This document shows positions 40,869 to 49,706 of a DNA stretch of 64,000 nucleotides, one piece after another (the first letter of the stretch is position 1; each line of letters begins with the position of its first letter). The notes beneath the pieces are model-generated. The model saw nothing but the letters and a program-made list of their open reading frames with translations, ran no database searches and had not been told where the DNA came from. The stretch lies in assembly GCF_040529335.1 (NCBI RefSeq), contig NZ_CP159534.1, positions 186,001-250,000 of the forward strand. Reading direction: 5' to 3'. The stretch is from Streptomyces sp. HUAS MG91 (GTDB lineage: Bacteria > Actinomycetota > Actinomycetes > Streptomycetales > Streptomycetaceae). The position numbers and the translations under genes are program-made.

Positions 40869-42406
40869 GGGCGGCCCTGCGCGGACGGCGCCGGGTCGGC
40901 GGCCACGGCGGGCGCCGTCTGGACCACCGCGACGACGGACGGGCGCGGCCGGGCGCCGCCGCGGGTGAGGGCCACGGCGATGATCCCGGTGATCGCGAAG
41001 GCGGCGCAGCCGACGAGGCCCGCGGTGCGGTAGCCGTCGTTGCCCGGCAGGCTCGCGCCGGGAGCGGTGGCGGCCTGGAGGATGACGGCGCTGAGCGCGC
41101 TGCCGGTCGAGTATCCGATGTACTTCACGACCTGATTGAAACTCATCGCGCTGCCCGTCTCCCGCGCGGGCACTCCGGCGACGATCAGGCCGGGGGTGAC
41201 CGCGAAGGTGACGCCGACGCCGAGTCCGGCGAGCGCCATCATCGTGCCGATGCCCCACAGGCTGGAGCGGGCGAGCAGGAAGCAGACCAGGGAGCCGAGG
41301 GAGAGCAGGCAGCCCAGCGGCAGCATGCGGCCGGGCGTGGCCGCGCTGCCCAGCATCCGTACGAGGCGGCCGGTCAGGAGGCTCGCGGCGGAGAACGGCA
41401 CGAGGAGCAGTCCGGTGACGACGATGGAGGCGGAGAATCCGTATCCCGCGGAGGTCGGGGTCTGGACGTAGCGGGTGACCAGGGCGATGAGGAGGTAGGT
41501 GCCGACGCCGCCGACCATCGTGGTCAGGTTGGCGACGAGGACGCCGCGGTCCTTGACGAGGCGGACCCGCACCAGGGGATGGGTGCTGCGCAGCGAGTGG
41601 GCGACCCAGCCGGCCAGCAGGACGACGGCCGCGGCGGCCAGGCCGAGCAGCCCGGCCGAGGTCCAGCCCCAGCGTTCCCCTTCGGCGAGGGTCAGCAGCA
41701 GGGCCGCCATGCCGCCGGTGAGCAGCAGCGCGCCGGGAACGTCCATCGGGACGCTGGGGCGGTGCGGGGCGCGGGGCACGACGATCAGCGTGGCGGTCAG
41801 GGCCGCGGCGGCGGTGGCGGCCGCGAACCAGAATCCCGCGTACATGCCCAGGTACTCGGCGAACATCCCGGTGATCGGGTAGCCGAGCCCGATGCCCGCG
41901 GCGGTGGTGAGGGAGAGCGTCGCCACCGCGGAGCGGGCCCGGGTGTCGGGAAGAGCGTCCCGCGCCGTGGCGATGGCGAGCGGGACCAGGCCCATGCCCA
42001 CGCCCTGGAGGGCCCGGCCCACCAGGAGGCAGGCGAATCCGGCGGGGAGGGCGGCCAGGACGCTGCCGACGAGGACGAAGCCGAGCCCGCCGAGGATGAC
42101 GCGCTTGCGGTGCGGACCGTCGCCGAGGCGTCCCATCACCGGCGTCGCCACGGCGCCGACGAGCATCGTCACCGTGAGCGCCCACTGCGCGGTGGAGACG
42201 GACACGTGGTCCTCGGCCGCGATGGTCGGGATGAGCGGAGCGCCGAGGCTGCTGACGACGGCGACGAGCATGCCGAGCGAGACGAGGACGGGCACCAGGG
42301 CCCGCGGGTGGCGGAGCGCGGGCGCCGCCGCGTCGGGGGTGGACACGGGCGCCGGTATGGAGGGCTGCAAGGAGGGCTTCCCATTCTTGTCATCAATCGA
42401 TGTCAT
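40865..42406 (-). CDS. MFS drug-export transporter (DHA2/EmrB-like, 14 TM)
   Basis: A 513-residue protein with about 14 hydrophobic segments: the conserved motif GRLGDGPHRKRV after helix 2, GRALQGVGMGLVPLA, and the antiporter motif C-like GIGLGYPITGMF. The ATG at 42406 has no Shine-Dalgarno and sits in a palindrome, so an unconventional (leaderless) start or a slightly later one is possible. The gene is likely repressed by its co-transcribed TetR partner. Substrate unknown, probably a hydrophobic toxicant. Confidence 0.88.
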   Translation of the reverse strand: MTSIDDKNGKPSLQPSIPAPVSTPDAAAPALRHPRALVPVLVSLGMLVAVVSSLGAPLIPTIAAEDHVSVSTAQWALTVTMLVGAVATPVMGRLGDGPHRKRVILGGLGFVLVGSVLAALPAGFACLLVGRALQGVGMGLVPLAIATARDALPDTRARSAVATLSLTTAAGIGLGYPITGMFAEYLGMYAGFWFAAATAAAALTATLIVVPRAPHRPSVPMDVPGALLLTGGMAALLLTLAEGERWGWTSAGLLGLAAAAVVLLAGWVAHSLRSTHPLVRVRLVKDRGVLVANLTTMVGGVGTYLLIALVTRYVQTPTSAGYGFSASIVVTGLLLVPFSAASLLTGRLVRMLGSAATPGRMLPLGCLLSLGSLVCFLLARSSLWGIGTMMALAGLGVGVTFAVTPGLIVAGVPARETGSAMSFNQVVKYIGYSTGSALSAVILQAATAPGASLPGNDGYRTAGLVGCAAFAITGIIAVALTRGGARPRPSVVAVVQTAPAVAADPAPSAQGRP

Positions 42407-42418
42407 TGAATGATGACA
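42388..42418. promoter_or_regulatory. palindrome over the MFS start codon
   Basis: TGTCATCA (42388-42395) and TGATGACA (42411-42418) are perfect 8-bp inverted arms 15 bp apart, with further TGTCAT/ATGACA-like halves between. The minus-strand MFS start (ATG, 42404-42406) is inside. It is a likely operator for the TetR protein encoded downstream in the same operon. Confidence 0.7.
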
Positions 42419-42521
42419 TGGCGGTGACGCGGTCCTCGCCGCCCACCACCGTGCCGACTGCCTCCGTGGCTCTCCCTGCCTCGACCGCTTGGGCCGCACC
42501 GGTACGGGGTACCAGGGGTCC

Positions 42522-44480
42522 ATGATCACCGACACCTCCACGCCCTCCGGCGGCTACAGCCGGCCGGACATCGACGTACGGGCCCTCACCCAGGTGCTCG
42601 ACGGCGAGTACGCCGAGATCCGCGAGCTGGTCCGGACGAACCTCGTGAAGCACGCCTCCGTACTCGAGGAGGCCGAGGAACTCGACATCGAGGCGTTCCG
42701 CGAGCGGGTGCGCGAGCTCGCCGTCGCGCTGGCGGCGACCGGGCAGACGGGCATGGGCTTCCCGAAGGAGTACGGGGGCGGCGGCGACATCGGCGCGTCG
42801 ATCGCCGCGTTCGAGACGCTCGCGTTCGGTGATCTGTCACTGCTGGTGAAGGTGGGTGTGCAGTTCGGCCTGTTCGGGGGCGCGATCCTGCATCTCGGCA
42901 CGGAGCGGCACCACCGCGCGTATCTGCCGGATCTGATCACCGGCAAGCTGCTTGGCTGCTTCGCGATGACCGAGACCGGGCACGGCTCGAACGTCCAGGC
43001 GCTCGGCACCGTGGCGACGTACGACGCGGACAGCCAGGAGTTCGTCATCACCACACAGGGCGAAGGCGCCCGCAAGGACTACATCGGCAACGCGGCCCGC
43101 CACGCCGAACTGGCCGTCGTCTTCGCGCAGCTCGAGGTGGGCGGCCGGGCCGAGGGCGTGCACGCCTTCGTCGTGCCGGTCCGGGTCGACGGCGCACCCG
43201 CTCCGGGCGTCCGGATCGAGGACGCCGGCCGCAAGATGGGGCTCAACGGCGTCGACAACGGCCGCATCTGGTTCGACGGCGTGCGGGTGCCGCGGGAGGC
43301 GCTGCTCAACCGGTTCGCCGACGTCACTCCCGAGGGCGTCTACGAGAGCCCCATCGAGAACCCGGGCCGCCGCTTCTTCACCATGCTCGGCACGCTCGTC
43401 CAGGGCCGGGTCAGCGTCGGCGGCGGTGCGATCAACGCGGCCAAGGTGGCGCTGGCGATCGCCGTGAAGTACGCGGTGCGCCGCCGGCAGTTCGACGCGG
43501 CGCCGGACACCGAGGAGCAGTTGCTGCTCGACTACGGGATGCACCAGCGCCGGCTCCTGCCGCTGGTCGCCCGCACCTATGCCCTGCACTTCGCCCAGGA
43601 CGTGGTCCGCACCCAGCTCCACGAGGTCTTCTCGACGGAGACGGGCGACGAACAGGAGCGGCGCGAGCTGGAGTCGCGGGCCGCCGGCACGAAGGCGCTC
43701 GGCACCTGGCACGCCACGCGCACGATCCAGGAGTGCCGCGAGGCGTGCGGCGGCGCCGGTTATCTCGCCGTCAACCGGTTCGCCGCGCTCAAGGCCGACA
43801 GCGACGTGTTCACGACCTTCGAGGGCGACAACCACGTGCTCCTCCAGCTCGTGGCCAAGGGCCTCCTCACCAACTACGCGCACGAGTTCGAGGACATGGA
43901 CCAGCTCGGCATGGTGCGGTTCGTGACCGGCCAGGCCGTCGAGACGGTCATCGAGAAGACCTCGGTGCACAAGCTCCTGGAGCGGGTCCGCGACCTGCTG
44001 CCCGGTGGTGACGAGTGGGACCAGGAGGCCGGTCTGCTCGACTCGGAGTACCAGCTCGCCATGGTCCGCTTCCGGGAGGAGCACATGCTCGCCGGGCTGG
44101 CCCGCCGCCTCAAGCGCGGGATGGACCAGGAGCGGGAACCCGGCGCCGTCTTCTCCCACGTGCAGGACCACGTCATCGCGGTGGCGCGCGTGCACGTCGA
44201 ACGGCTGGTCCTGGAGGCGTTCGTCGACCGGCTGCGCACCCTGCCCGACGACGACAACAAGGTCGCGCTCGGGCTGCTGTGCGATCTGTTCGCGCTGTCC
44301 ACGATCGAGGCCGACCGCGCCTGGTTCATGGAGCACGGCCGGCTCACCGTCCAGCGCTCCAAGGCGATCAGCCGGGAGATCAACGACCTCTGCCGCAAGG
44401 TCCGGCCGCTCGCCGTCGATCTCGTCGACGCGTGGGGCATCCCGCCGGAGATGCTGCGCTCGCCGGACCTGGTGGGCTGA
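42522..44480 (+). CDS. acyl-CoA oxidase/dehydrogenase family protein
   Basis: A 652-residue flavoenzyme, longer than plain acyl-CoA dehydrogenases and like the acyl-CoA oxidase group. FAD/substrate-binding blocks include GCFAMTETGHGSNVQALGT, KMGLNGVDNGRIWFDGVRVP and QECREACGGAGYL, the last typical of the oxidase-type C-terminal half. It oxidises acyl-CoA in beta-oxidation. ATG 42522 has AGGGG upstream. Stand-alone gene, divergent from the MFS operon. Confidence 0.88.
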   Translation: MITDTSTPSGGYSRPDIDVRALTQVLDGEYAEIRELVRTNLVKHASVLEEAEELDIEAFRERVRELAVALAATGQTGMGFPKEYGGGGDIGASIAAFETLAFGDLSLLVKVGVQFGLFGGAILHLGTERHHRAYLPDLITGKLLGCFAMTETGHGSNVQALGTVATYDADSQEFVITTQGEGARKDYIGNAARHAELAVVFAQLEVGGRAEGVHAFVVPVRVDGAPAPGVRIEDAGRKMGLNGVDNGRIWFDGVRVPREALLNRFADVTPEGVYESPIENPGRRFFTMLGTLVQGRVSVGGGAINAAKVALAIAVKYAVRRRQFDAAPDTEEQLLLDYGMHQRRLLPLVARTYALHFAQDVVRTQLHEVFSTETGDEQERRELESRAAGTKALGTWHATRTIQECREACGGAGYLAVNRFAALKADSDVFTTFEGDNHVLLQLVAKGLLTNYAHEFEDMDQLGMVRFVTGQAVETVIEKTSVHKLLERVRDLLPGGDEWDQEAGLLDSEYQLAMVRFREEHMLAGLARRLKRGMDQEREPGAVFSHVQDHVIAVARVHVERLVLEAFVDRLRTLPDDDNKVALGLLCDLFALSTIEADRAWFMEHGRLTVQRSKAISREINDLCRKVRPLAVDLVDAWGIPPEMLRSPDLVG

Positions 44481-44560
44481 TCCCGGCGGAGCACCGCGTG
44501 AGCGGACGCGGAGGGACGGGCGTGGATCGCGCGCGCTCCCGCCGCAACCGCTCTTTCCGC

Positions 44561-44911
44561 TCAGACCAGCCCGGTGACCGTCACCGTGACGTGCGCGGGC
44601 ACGGCCTGGTCCGGGAGCGCCGCGGCCAGCTGCTCCTCCGCCGCGCGGCGGGCGGCGCGGGCGACGTCCACGGTGCGGGCCCGCCCGCGCGCGACGAGCT
44701 GGATCTGGACGCGCCAGGGCCCGGTGCCGTCGGCGGGGCCGGTCAGCCGGACGCCCGCCGACGACGACGCGGGCGCGGCCGGTTCCGCGCGGGAGAGCGC
44801 GGAGCGCAGCCGGCCGGCGAGGTCGGGCTTGAGGAAGGCGACGTCGGGCAGGCCCGCCACGGCCCGGGCGATGTCCTCGGAGAGGGTGCCGGGCACGGTG
44901 TGCTGGGTCAT
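44561..44911 (-). CDS. small protein of the Asp23 stress locus, unknown function
   Basis: A 116-residue soluble protein: SEDIARAVAGLPDVAFLKPDL, then strands (WRVQIQLVARG) and a final ALPDQAVPAHVTVTVTGLV. The strand-helix-strand pattern with ARAARRAAEEQLAAAL resembles a reduced Asp23/Gls24-like fold. Its start overlaps the stop of the zinc-finger-Asp23 gene by 4 bp, so it belongs to the sigma-factor operon. Function unknown. Confidence 0.75.
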   Translation of the reverse strand: MTQHTVPGTLSEDIARAVAGLPDVAFLKPDLAGRLRSALSRAEPAAPASSSAGVRLTGPADGTGPWRVQIQLVARGRARTVDVARAARRAAEEQLAAALPDQAVPAHVTVTVTGLV

Positions 44912-45561
44912 CGGGTGCCGCCTTCCTGACGGTCGCTGAGACCGGTGCTGTTGTCGAGACCAGCACTGCCGGTGCTGTCGGTGAGATCGGTGATACGGAT
45001 GTCCACCGAAGCGATCTCCATGCCCAGCTCGCGGTCGGCCGCGTCCCGTACCCGGTCACGGACGTCCTCCGCGAGGTCCGGGAGATGGGCGTCGGCCGGT
45101 GCGTGGATCTCCAGGCGGACCTCGACGCGGTCGGCGGCCGCGCCGCCGGCGGGCCGCAGCCGGCAGGAACCGGCCTGGACGCCGGGCACCGTCTCGGCCG
45201 CCGCCCGCAGGCTCCGGGCGGCCACCGCCTCCATGACCCACAGGTCCTCGTCCGGTCCTCCGAGCGGCAGTGGGCGGCCCGGACGCAGTTCGAGGCGGAC
45301 GACGTCCATGACCCGGCGGGTCAGCGTCGACGCGTCGCTTCCGTCGTCGTCCAGGGGCTCCTCGCGCAGCTCCCGGACCGCGCTCTCCAGCCGGTCGAGG
45401 TCGCCCACGGCGTCCCGGCAGTGGGGGCAGGTGCGCAGGTGGGGATCGTCGGACTGCTCCTCCCACGACTCCCAGACCAGGGACAGCGGCCTACCGCAGG
45501 CCAGCCGCTCGTCGTCGGTCAGGTCGTCGTGCGGGTTGGGCGGTTCTGTGTGAGCGGTCAT
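44908..45561 (-). CDS. zinc-finger anti-sigma-like protein with C-terminal Asp23/Gls24-like domain
   Basis: A 217-residue protein. Its N-terminal part has the anti-sigma zinc signature H-x3-C-x2-C (HLRTCPHC). Residues about 80-200 resemble an Asp23/Gls24 domain: VMDVVRLELR..., and then RVEVRLEIHA, LAEDVRDRVRDAADRELGMEIASVDIRITDL, the characteristic C-terminal half. It is translationally coupled by 4-bp overlaps to the sigma gene upstream and the small protein downstream. It may tether sigma release to the envelope-stress state sensed by Asp23-like assembly (inference). Confidence 0.78.
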   Translation of the reverse strand: MTAHTEPPNPHDDLTDDERLACGRPLSLVWESWEEQSDDPHLRTCPHCRDAVGDLDRLESAVRELREEPLDDDGSDASTLTRRVMDVVRLELRPGRPLPLGGPDEDLWVMEAVAARSLRAAAETVPGVQAGSCRLRPAGGAAADRVEVRLEIHAPADAHLPDLAEDVRDRVRDAADRELGMEIASVDIRITDLTDSTGSAGLDNSTGLSDRQEGGTR

Positions 45562-46142
45562 CGCCAGGCCCCCAGCGCTTGTGTCAGACAGCGTCGTGCA
45601 CGGAAGACGCGGGCGCGGACAGCCTCCTGGCTGATTCCGACCGCGTCCGCGATGAATTCGTAGGACCGGCCGTCCAGTTCGCGCAACACCCAGCAGGCGC
45701 GCTGTTCGGCCGACAGCTGGTCGAGGGCCTGACTCAGTTCGCGTACCGCGTCGCGCCCCTCGGCGATCCGGGCCGGTGACACCACGTGCTCGGGCGCGGC
45801 CACCTCCCCCGCCGACTCCAGGGGCGCGGCGGGCCGGCGGCCGCGCAGGATGTTCAGGCAGCGGTTGGTGACGATGCGGTACGTCCAGGTGCCGAACGAC
45901 GCCTGGCCCTGGAACTCGGGCAGGCGCCGCCAGGCGCTGATGAACGCGTCCTGCACGGCGTCCTCGGCCTCCGTGCGGGTGCCGAGCAGCCGGGTCGCGA
46001 GCCGGATCAGCGCCGGGGCGTGTCGTTGCACCAGGGCCGCGAAGGCGTCCTCGTCCCCTTCCGCGGCACGGACCACCAACAGGGTGTCATCCCTCGCGCC
46101 CCTGCCGTCCGGCGGTGCGGTATCGATGCGGGCCCCCGCCAC
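45558..46142 (-). CDS. ECF RNA polymerase sigma factor of the Asp23 locus
   Basis: A 194-residue ECF sigma. Region 2 reads LATRLLGTRTEAEDAVQDAFISAWRRL with the ASFGTWTYRIVTNRCLN segment. Region 4 reads LSAEQRACWVLRELDGRSYEFIADAVGISQEAVRARVFRARR. Start GTG 46142. Co-transcribed with the zinc-finger-Asp23 gene and divergent from the Asp23/AmaP operon, which it probably regulates. Confidence 0.92.
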   Translation of the reverse strand: MAGARIDTAPPDGRGARDDTLLVVRAAEGDEDAFAALVQRHAPALIRLATRLLGTRTEAEDAVQDAFISAWRRLPEFQGQASFGTWTYRIVTNRCLNILRGRRPAAPLESAGEVAAPEHVVSPARIAEGRDAVRELSQALDQLSAEQRACWVLRELDGRSYEFIADAVGISQEAVRARVFRARRCLTQALGAWR

Positions 46143-46359
46143 TGGGCGGCTCCTCTCGTCTCGTCCTGCTGGTTGGACACACCCGCGCGGCGTTCTGTTA
46201 CGCGGCTTTTTCGGGCGGGTCGACGCCGGTGACCGGTTCCGCCCGGCACGGCGGAGAAAGATTCTTCGTCGGGCCGCGTCACAGATGCGCCCGGGACGGG
46301 TCTATCGGAACAAGCGCAACGGAACAGCCGGCGACCCGCCGGAGGAAGAAGGCCACATC

Positions 46360-46866
46360 ATGACCACCAGCACGCAGACCGCGCAGACCGTCAAGGACGT
46401 TCCGGCGGTGCGCACGGGACCGTCGGTGCGCACCACGGCGGTCTCCGGTGGCGCCACCGGAGCCGACCAGCCCGCCGCGGACCGCGGCAGGACCTCCATC
46501 GCGGATGTCGTCGTGGTGAAGGTGGCGGGCATCGCGGCCCGGGAGATCCCCGGGGTGCACGACATGGGCGGCGGCCTGTCGCGGACCATCGGCGCGGTGC
46601 GCGACCGGGTGCCGGGCGGCCGGCCGAACGTGGGGCGCGGGGTGAAGGTCGAGGTCGGCGAGCGGCAGACCGCCATCGACCTGGACCTCGTGGTGGAGTA
46701 CGGCGTCCCGATCACGGACGTGGCGCGCGACGTGCGCGAGAACGTCATCTCGGCGGTGGAGCGCGTCACCGGCCTCGAGGTCGTCGAGGTGAACGTGACG
46801 ATCAACGACGTGCACCTGCCCGAGGACGACGCCGAGACCCCGGCCGCGGACTCCCGCGTGGAGTGA
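46360..46866 (+). CDS. Asp23/Gls24 family envelope stress response protein
   Basis: A 168-residue protein. The Asp23 domain runs from residue about 47: IADVVVVKVAGIAAREIPGV, GVKVEVGERQTAIDLDLVVE, then YGVPITDVARDVRENVISAV and TGLEVVEVNVTINDV. A flexible acidic C-terminal tail follows. In Staphylococcus, Asp23 lines the inner membrane through AmaP. GGAGGAAGAAGG precedes ATG 46360. First gene of the plus-strand operon that also encodes the AmaP homologue. Confidence 0.93.
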   Translation: MTTSTQTAQTVKDVPAVRTGPSVRTTAVSGGATGADQPAADRGRTSIADVVVVKVAGIAAREIPGVHDMGGGLSRTIGAVRDRVPGGRPNVGRGVKVEVGERQTAIDLDLVVEYGVPITDVARDVRENVISAVERVTGLEVVEVNVTINDVHLPEDDAETPAADSRVE

Positions 46867-46938
46867 CCGGTCCGCGGTGGACGGCAGTCGGCGGATCGGT
46901 GACCGGCGCGTGAGAGCGCCGGGCGAGAGGGGACGAGA

Positions 46939-47130
46939 GTGACAGGGAGCAGGGCGTTCGCCGGGATGGCCGCCGGCATGGCACTGGCCTTCGCGGGATA
47001 TTTCGGGGGCTTCGGGGCGTTCCTGCTCGTGGCCGCCCTCGGAGGCCTGGGCGCCGCGGCGGGCCACTGGTCCGACGGCGGCGGCCGCCTCCGTGACCTG
47101 CGGGACGCCTATGAGCGGAGCCGCCGGTGA
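46939..47130 (+). CDS. DUF2273-like small integral membrane protein
   Basis: A 63-residue protein (GTG start) with one long or two short hydrophobic segments, FAGMAAGMALAFAGYFGGFG and AFLLVAALGGLGAAAG, then a charged tail. Small proteins of this type accompany Asp23 and AmaP genes. It is preceded by a 72-bp gap and overlaps the next gene by 4 bp. Confidence 0.78.
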   Translation: MTGSRAFAGMAAGMALAFAGYFGGFGAFLLVAALGGLGAAAGHWSDGGGRLRDLRDAYERSRR

Positions 47131-48083
47131 CCGCGGCGGCCCGGCGCGGCACGACGGTCGTGTCCGAGCGGGCGGTGCGCAAGATCGCCGAGCGGGCCGC
47201 CGTCGAGGCGGCGCAGGCGGGCGGCCGTCCCGCGACGGACACGGCGAAGGGGTCGGCGAGCGTGCGCGGGCGGCGCGCGGACGTCGCGCTGGAGGTGGCC
47301 CTCCCCTGCCAGGCGGCGCTGTCCGACTCGGTCCGCCGGTTGCAGTCCCATGTCTCGGCCCGCACCGAGGAGTTGACGGGCCTGCACGTCGACACTCCGC
47401 GCGTCGGGGTCACCGCCCTGCTCCCCGCGCGGCCCGGGTGGAGCGTCCCGGTGCCCGGCGCGCCGGTGCCCACCGGGCGGACGCCGCTGCGGTGGTGGTC
47501 GCCGCGCAGGGTGCCGGCGGGCCTGCTGACGCTGGCCGGCACGGTGCTCTGCGGCGCCCTCGCGCTCGATCTGGTCCTGGTGCATCTCGCGCACCGCCCC
47601 GCCGCGCCCTGGCGCACGGAGTCCGTGCACTGGCTGACGGGCCACGGCTCCGGCGATCCGGTCGTGCGCGTGGTCGCCGCCGGGCTCGCCGTGCTCGGCG
47701 TCCTGATGATCTTCCTGGCGCTCTCCCCCGGCCGACGCGGGCTGCTCACCGTCTCCTCGTCCGATCCGCGGGTGCGGGCGGCCGTGGACCGGGCGGCGGT
47801 CGCGCTCCTGGTGCGCGACGCCGTGGGCGACGTGCCGGGCATCGGGCCGGTCCGGGTGCGGGTGGGGCGTCGGCGTGCCACCGTCCGGGCGCGGCTCGCC
47901 TTCGGGGAGCGGGAGAGCGCGCGGGACGCGGTGCGGGAGGCGGCGCGCGGTGTGCTGGACTCCTGTGAGCTGCGGCGCCCGTTGAGGCTCCGGGTCCGGG
48001 TCCGGCCGGACGACTCCTGGGAGTCCACCGGGGCGGGGCCCTCCCCGGTGCCGGACCAGCAGGCCGAAGGAGACCTCAGCTGA
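47127..48083 (+). CDS. Asp23-like/DUF6286 membrane protein
   Basis: A 318-residue protein. The N-terminal 110 residues resemble a second Asp23-type domain (VSERAVRKIAERAAVEAAQAG, DVALEVALPCQAALSDSVRRL and HVSARTEELTGLHV). Two membrane segments follow (VPAGLLTLAGTVLCGALALDL and VVAAGLAVLGVLMIFLALS), then a cytoplasmic domain of the DUF6286 type. GTG start overlaps the previous stop, and its own stop overlaps the AmaP start (TGATG). Confidence 0.78.
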   Translation: MTAAARRGTTVVSERAVRKIAERAAVEAAQAGGRPATDTAKGSASVRGRRADVALEVALPCQAALSDSVRRLQSHVSARTEELTGLHVDTPRVGVTALLPARPGWSVPVPGAPVPTGRTPLRWWSPRRVPAGLLTLAGTVLCGALALDLVLVHLAHRPAAPWRTESVHWLTGHGSGDPVVRVVAAGLAVLGVLMIFLALSPGRRGLLTVSSSDPRVRAAVDRAAVALLVRDAVGDVPGIGPVRVRVGRRRATVRARLAFGERESARDAVREAARGVLDSCELRRPLRLRVRVRPDDSWESTGAGPSPVPDQQAEGDLS

Positions 48084-48664
48084 TGCCCCGTAGCCGTACG
48101 ATCCTCAACCGGCTCGCGCTCGCCGTGCTCGGCGCGGTGCTGCTCGCGGCGGCCCTCTGGCTGTCCGCCGGCCGGACGTCGTGGGCCCCCGAGCTGCCGG
48201 ACCGGTGGCCGCTGCCCGATCCGCACACCTCGATCGTGCCGGCCGGGCGGCTCGGTTCGCTGCGCGAGAGCGGCTGGTGGACGCCGACCGTCATGACGGT
48301 GTCGATCGTCGCGACCCTGCTCCTCGCGTACGGGACCGTGCGCCAGCTGCGCGGCGGGTTCCGCCGGCTGGTGCCGCTGCCCGCGCCCCACGGTGTCCTG
48401 CGGACCCGGGCCCTGGAGGACGCTCTGGCGCGTCGGGCGACGGCCGTCGACGGCGTCGCGCACTGCCGGGCTCGCACGCGGGTGCGACGACGGCGACTGG
48501 ATGTCGTCCTGCGGGTAAGACTTCGGGAGGACACCTCTCCCCACACCGTGCTGCCCGCGCTCACCGGGCTCGCACGGGAAACGGAGACCGTGCTCAGTCC
48601 GTACCGTCTCCGCCTGCACATCCGGCTCACCAGCCGCTCTCACCGAAGGCCTCATGTCCGCTGA
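48083..48664 (+). CDS. amaP: AmaP-like membrane anchor of the Asp23 system
   Basis: A 193-residue protein with two membrane helices (LALAVLGAVLLAAALWLSAG and VMTVSIVATLLLAYGTVRQL) and a C-terminal soluble Asp23-like alpha/beta domain (LDVVLRVRLREDTSP, VLPALTGLARETETV). The size and layout fit alkaline shock response membrane anchor proteins. It would hold Asp23 at the membrane. The stop overlaps the YihY start by 11 bp. Confidence 0.78.
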   Translation: MPRSRTILNRLALAVLGAVLLAAALWLSAGRTSWAPELPDRWPLPDPHTSIVPAGRLGSLRESGWWTPTVMTVSIVATLLLAYGTVRQLRGGFRRLVPLPAPHGVLRTRALEDALARRATAVDGVAHCRARTRVRRRRLDVVLRVRLREDTSPHTVLPALTGLARETETVLSPYRLRLHIRLTSRSHRRPHVR

Positions 48665-49562
48665 ACCGCACGCCTCCGCCGCCCGTCCACGTTCGTTCAC
48701 CGCGAGATGGCGGGCCGTCCGCCTCCCCGTGGAGTGGCAGGCCGCGCTGCGCCGCACCCCGCTGTCCATGTGGCGCGACGACGTGTCGGACTACGCGGCC
48801 GCCCTCACCTACTACGCGATCCTCGCCGTGCTGCCCTCGTTGCTGGTCACCGCCATCGGCTTCAGCCTGATCAGTCCGGGCACGGCGGAGGCGTTCGTCG
48901 CCCATGTCACCGCCTACGCGCCGGCGCAGTCCGGCACACAGCTGCACGACGTGTTGTCGCGGACCCTGCGGGGCGGCACGGCCGCGTGGACCCTGCTGAT
49001 CACGGGCGCCGCGAGCGGGCTGTGGTCCGCGTCCAGCTACCTCGCGGTGTTCCGCCGCGCGCTGCACCGCATGCACCGGGTGGCGGACCGCCGCTCGCCC
49101 TGGCACAAGGCGCACCGCATCCTGATCACCGCCCTGGCGCTGCTCGGGCTGCTGGTGCTCAGCGCGCTCGTGCTGCTGCTGACCGGGCCCGTCGCCGAGA
49201 GCCTCGGCCGCTCCCTCGGGTTCGGCACCATGGCCGCGTGGGCGTGGAGTCTGCTGCGCTGGCCGCTGCTGATGGGCGTGGTCGCCCTGCTGGTCGTCAT
49301 CGTCTTCCACACCGGCCCGGTGGCGGCGCGGGTGCGCGCCCACAGCATCCCCGGCGGCATTCTGGCGTCCGTCCTGTGGCTCGTCGTCTCCGCCGGGTTC
49401 GCCCTGTACGCGTCCGCGCTGAGCACGTACAGCAGGCTCTACGGATCCCTCGCCGGTGCCGTGGTGTTCCTGATCTGGCTGTGGCTGTCGAATCTCGCGC
49501 TGCTCGCCGGTGCGCAGTTCACGGCCGAGCTCACCGCGCAGGAGCGGCGGACCGCCGACTGA
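48654..49562 (+). CDS. YihY/BrkB family inner-membrane protein
   Basis: A 302-residue protein with six hydrophobic segments. Family signatures are DDVSDYAAALTYYAILAVLP, SASSYLAVFRRALHRMH and the C-terminal SRLYGSLAGAVVFLIWLWLS. Formerly annotated as ribonuclease BN. Function unsettled. Its reading frame begins inside the AmaP gene, so it belongs to the Asp23 operon. Confidence 0.92.
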   Translation: MSAEPHASAARPRSFTARWRAVRLPVEWQAALRRTPLSMWRDDVSDYAAALTYYAILAVLPSLLVTAIGFSLISPGTAEAFVAHVTAYAPAQSGTQLHDVLSRTLRGGTAAWTLLITGAASGLWSASSYLAVFRRALHRMHRVADRRSPWHKAHRILITALALLGLLVLSALVLLLTGPVAESLGRSLGFGTMAAWAWSLLRWPLLMGVVALLVVIVFHTGPVAARVRAHSIPGGILASVLWLVVSAGFALYASALSTYSRLYGSLAGAVVFLIWLWLSNLALLAGAQFTAELTAQERRTAD

Positions 49563-49706
49563 CCGGCGGCGGGCGGGGTGCGTGCGGCAAGCTGCATGCG
49601 AACTGCCTGTTGTCGCGCGGCGTCGTCCGGTGGGATGGGAGCCACGACAAGAGGGCTCCCCGTGGTGCGGTCGGAAGCGCTCGATGTCCTGGAACAGGGA
49701 GCGCCC

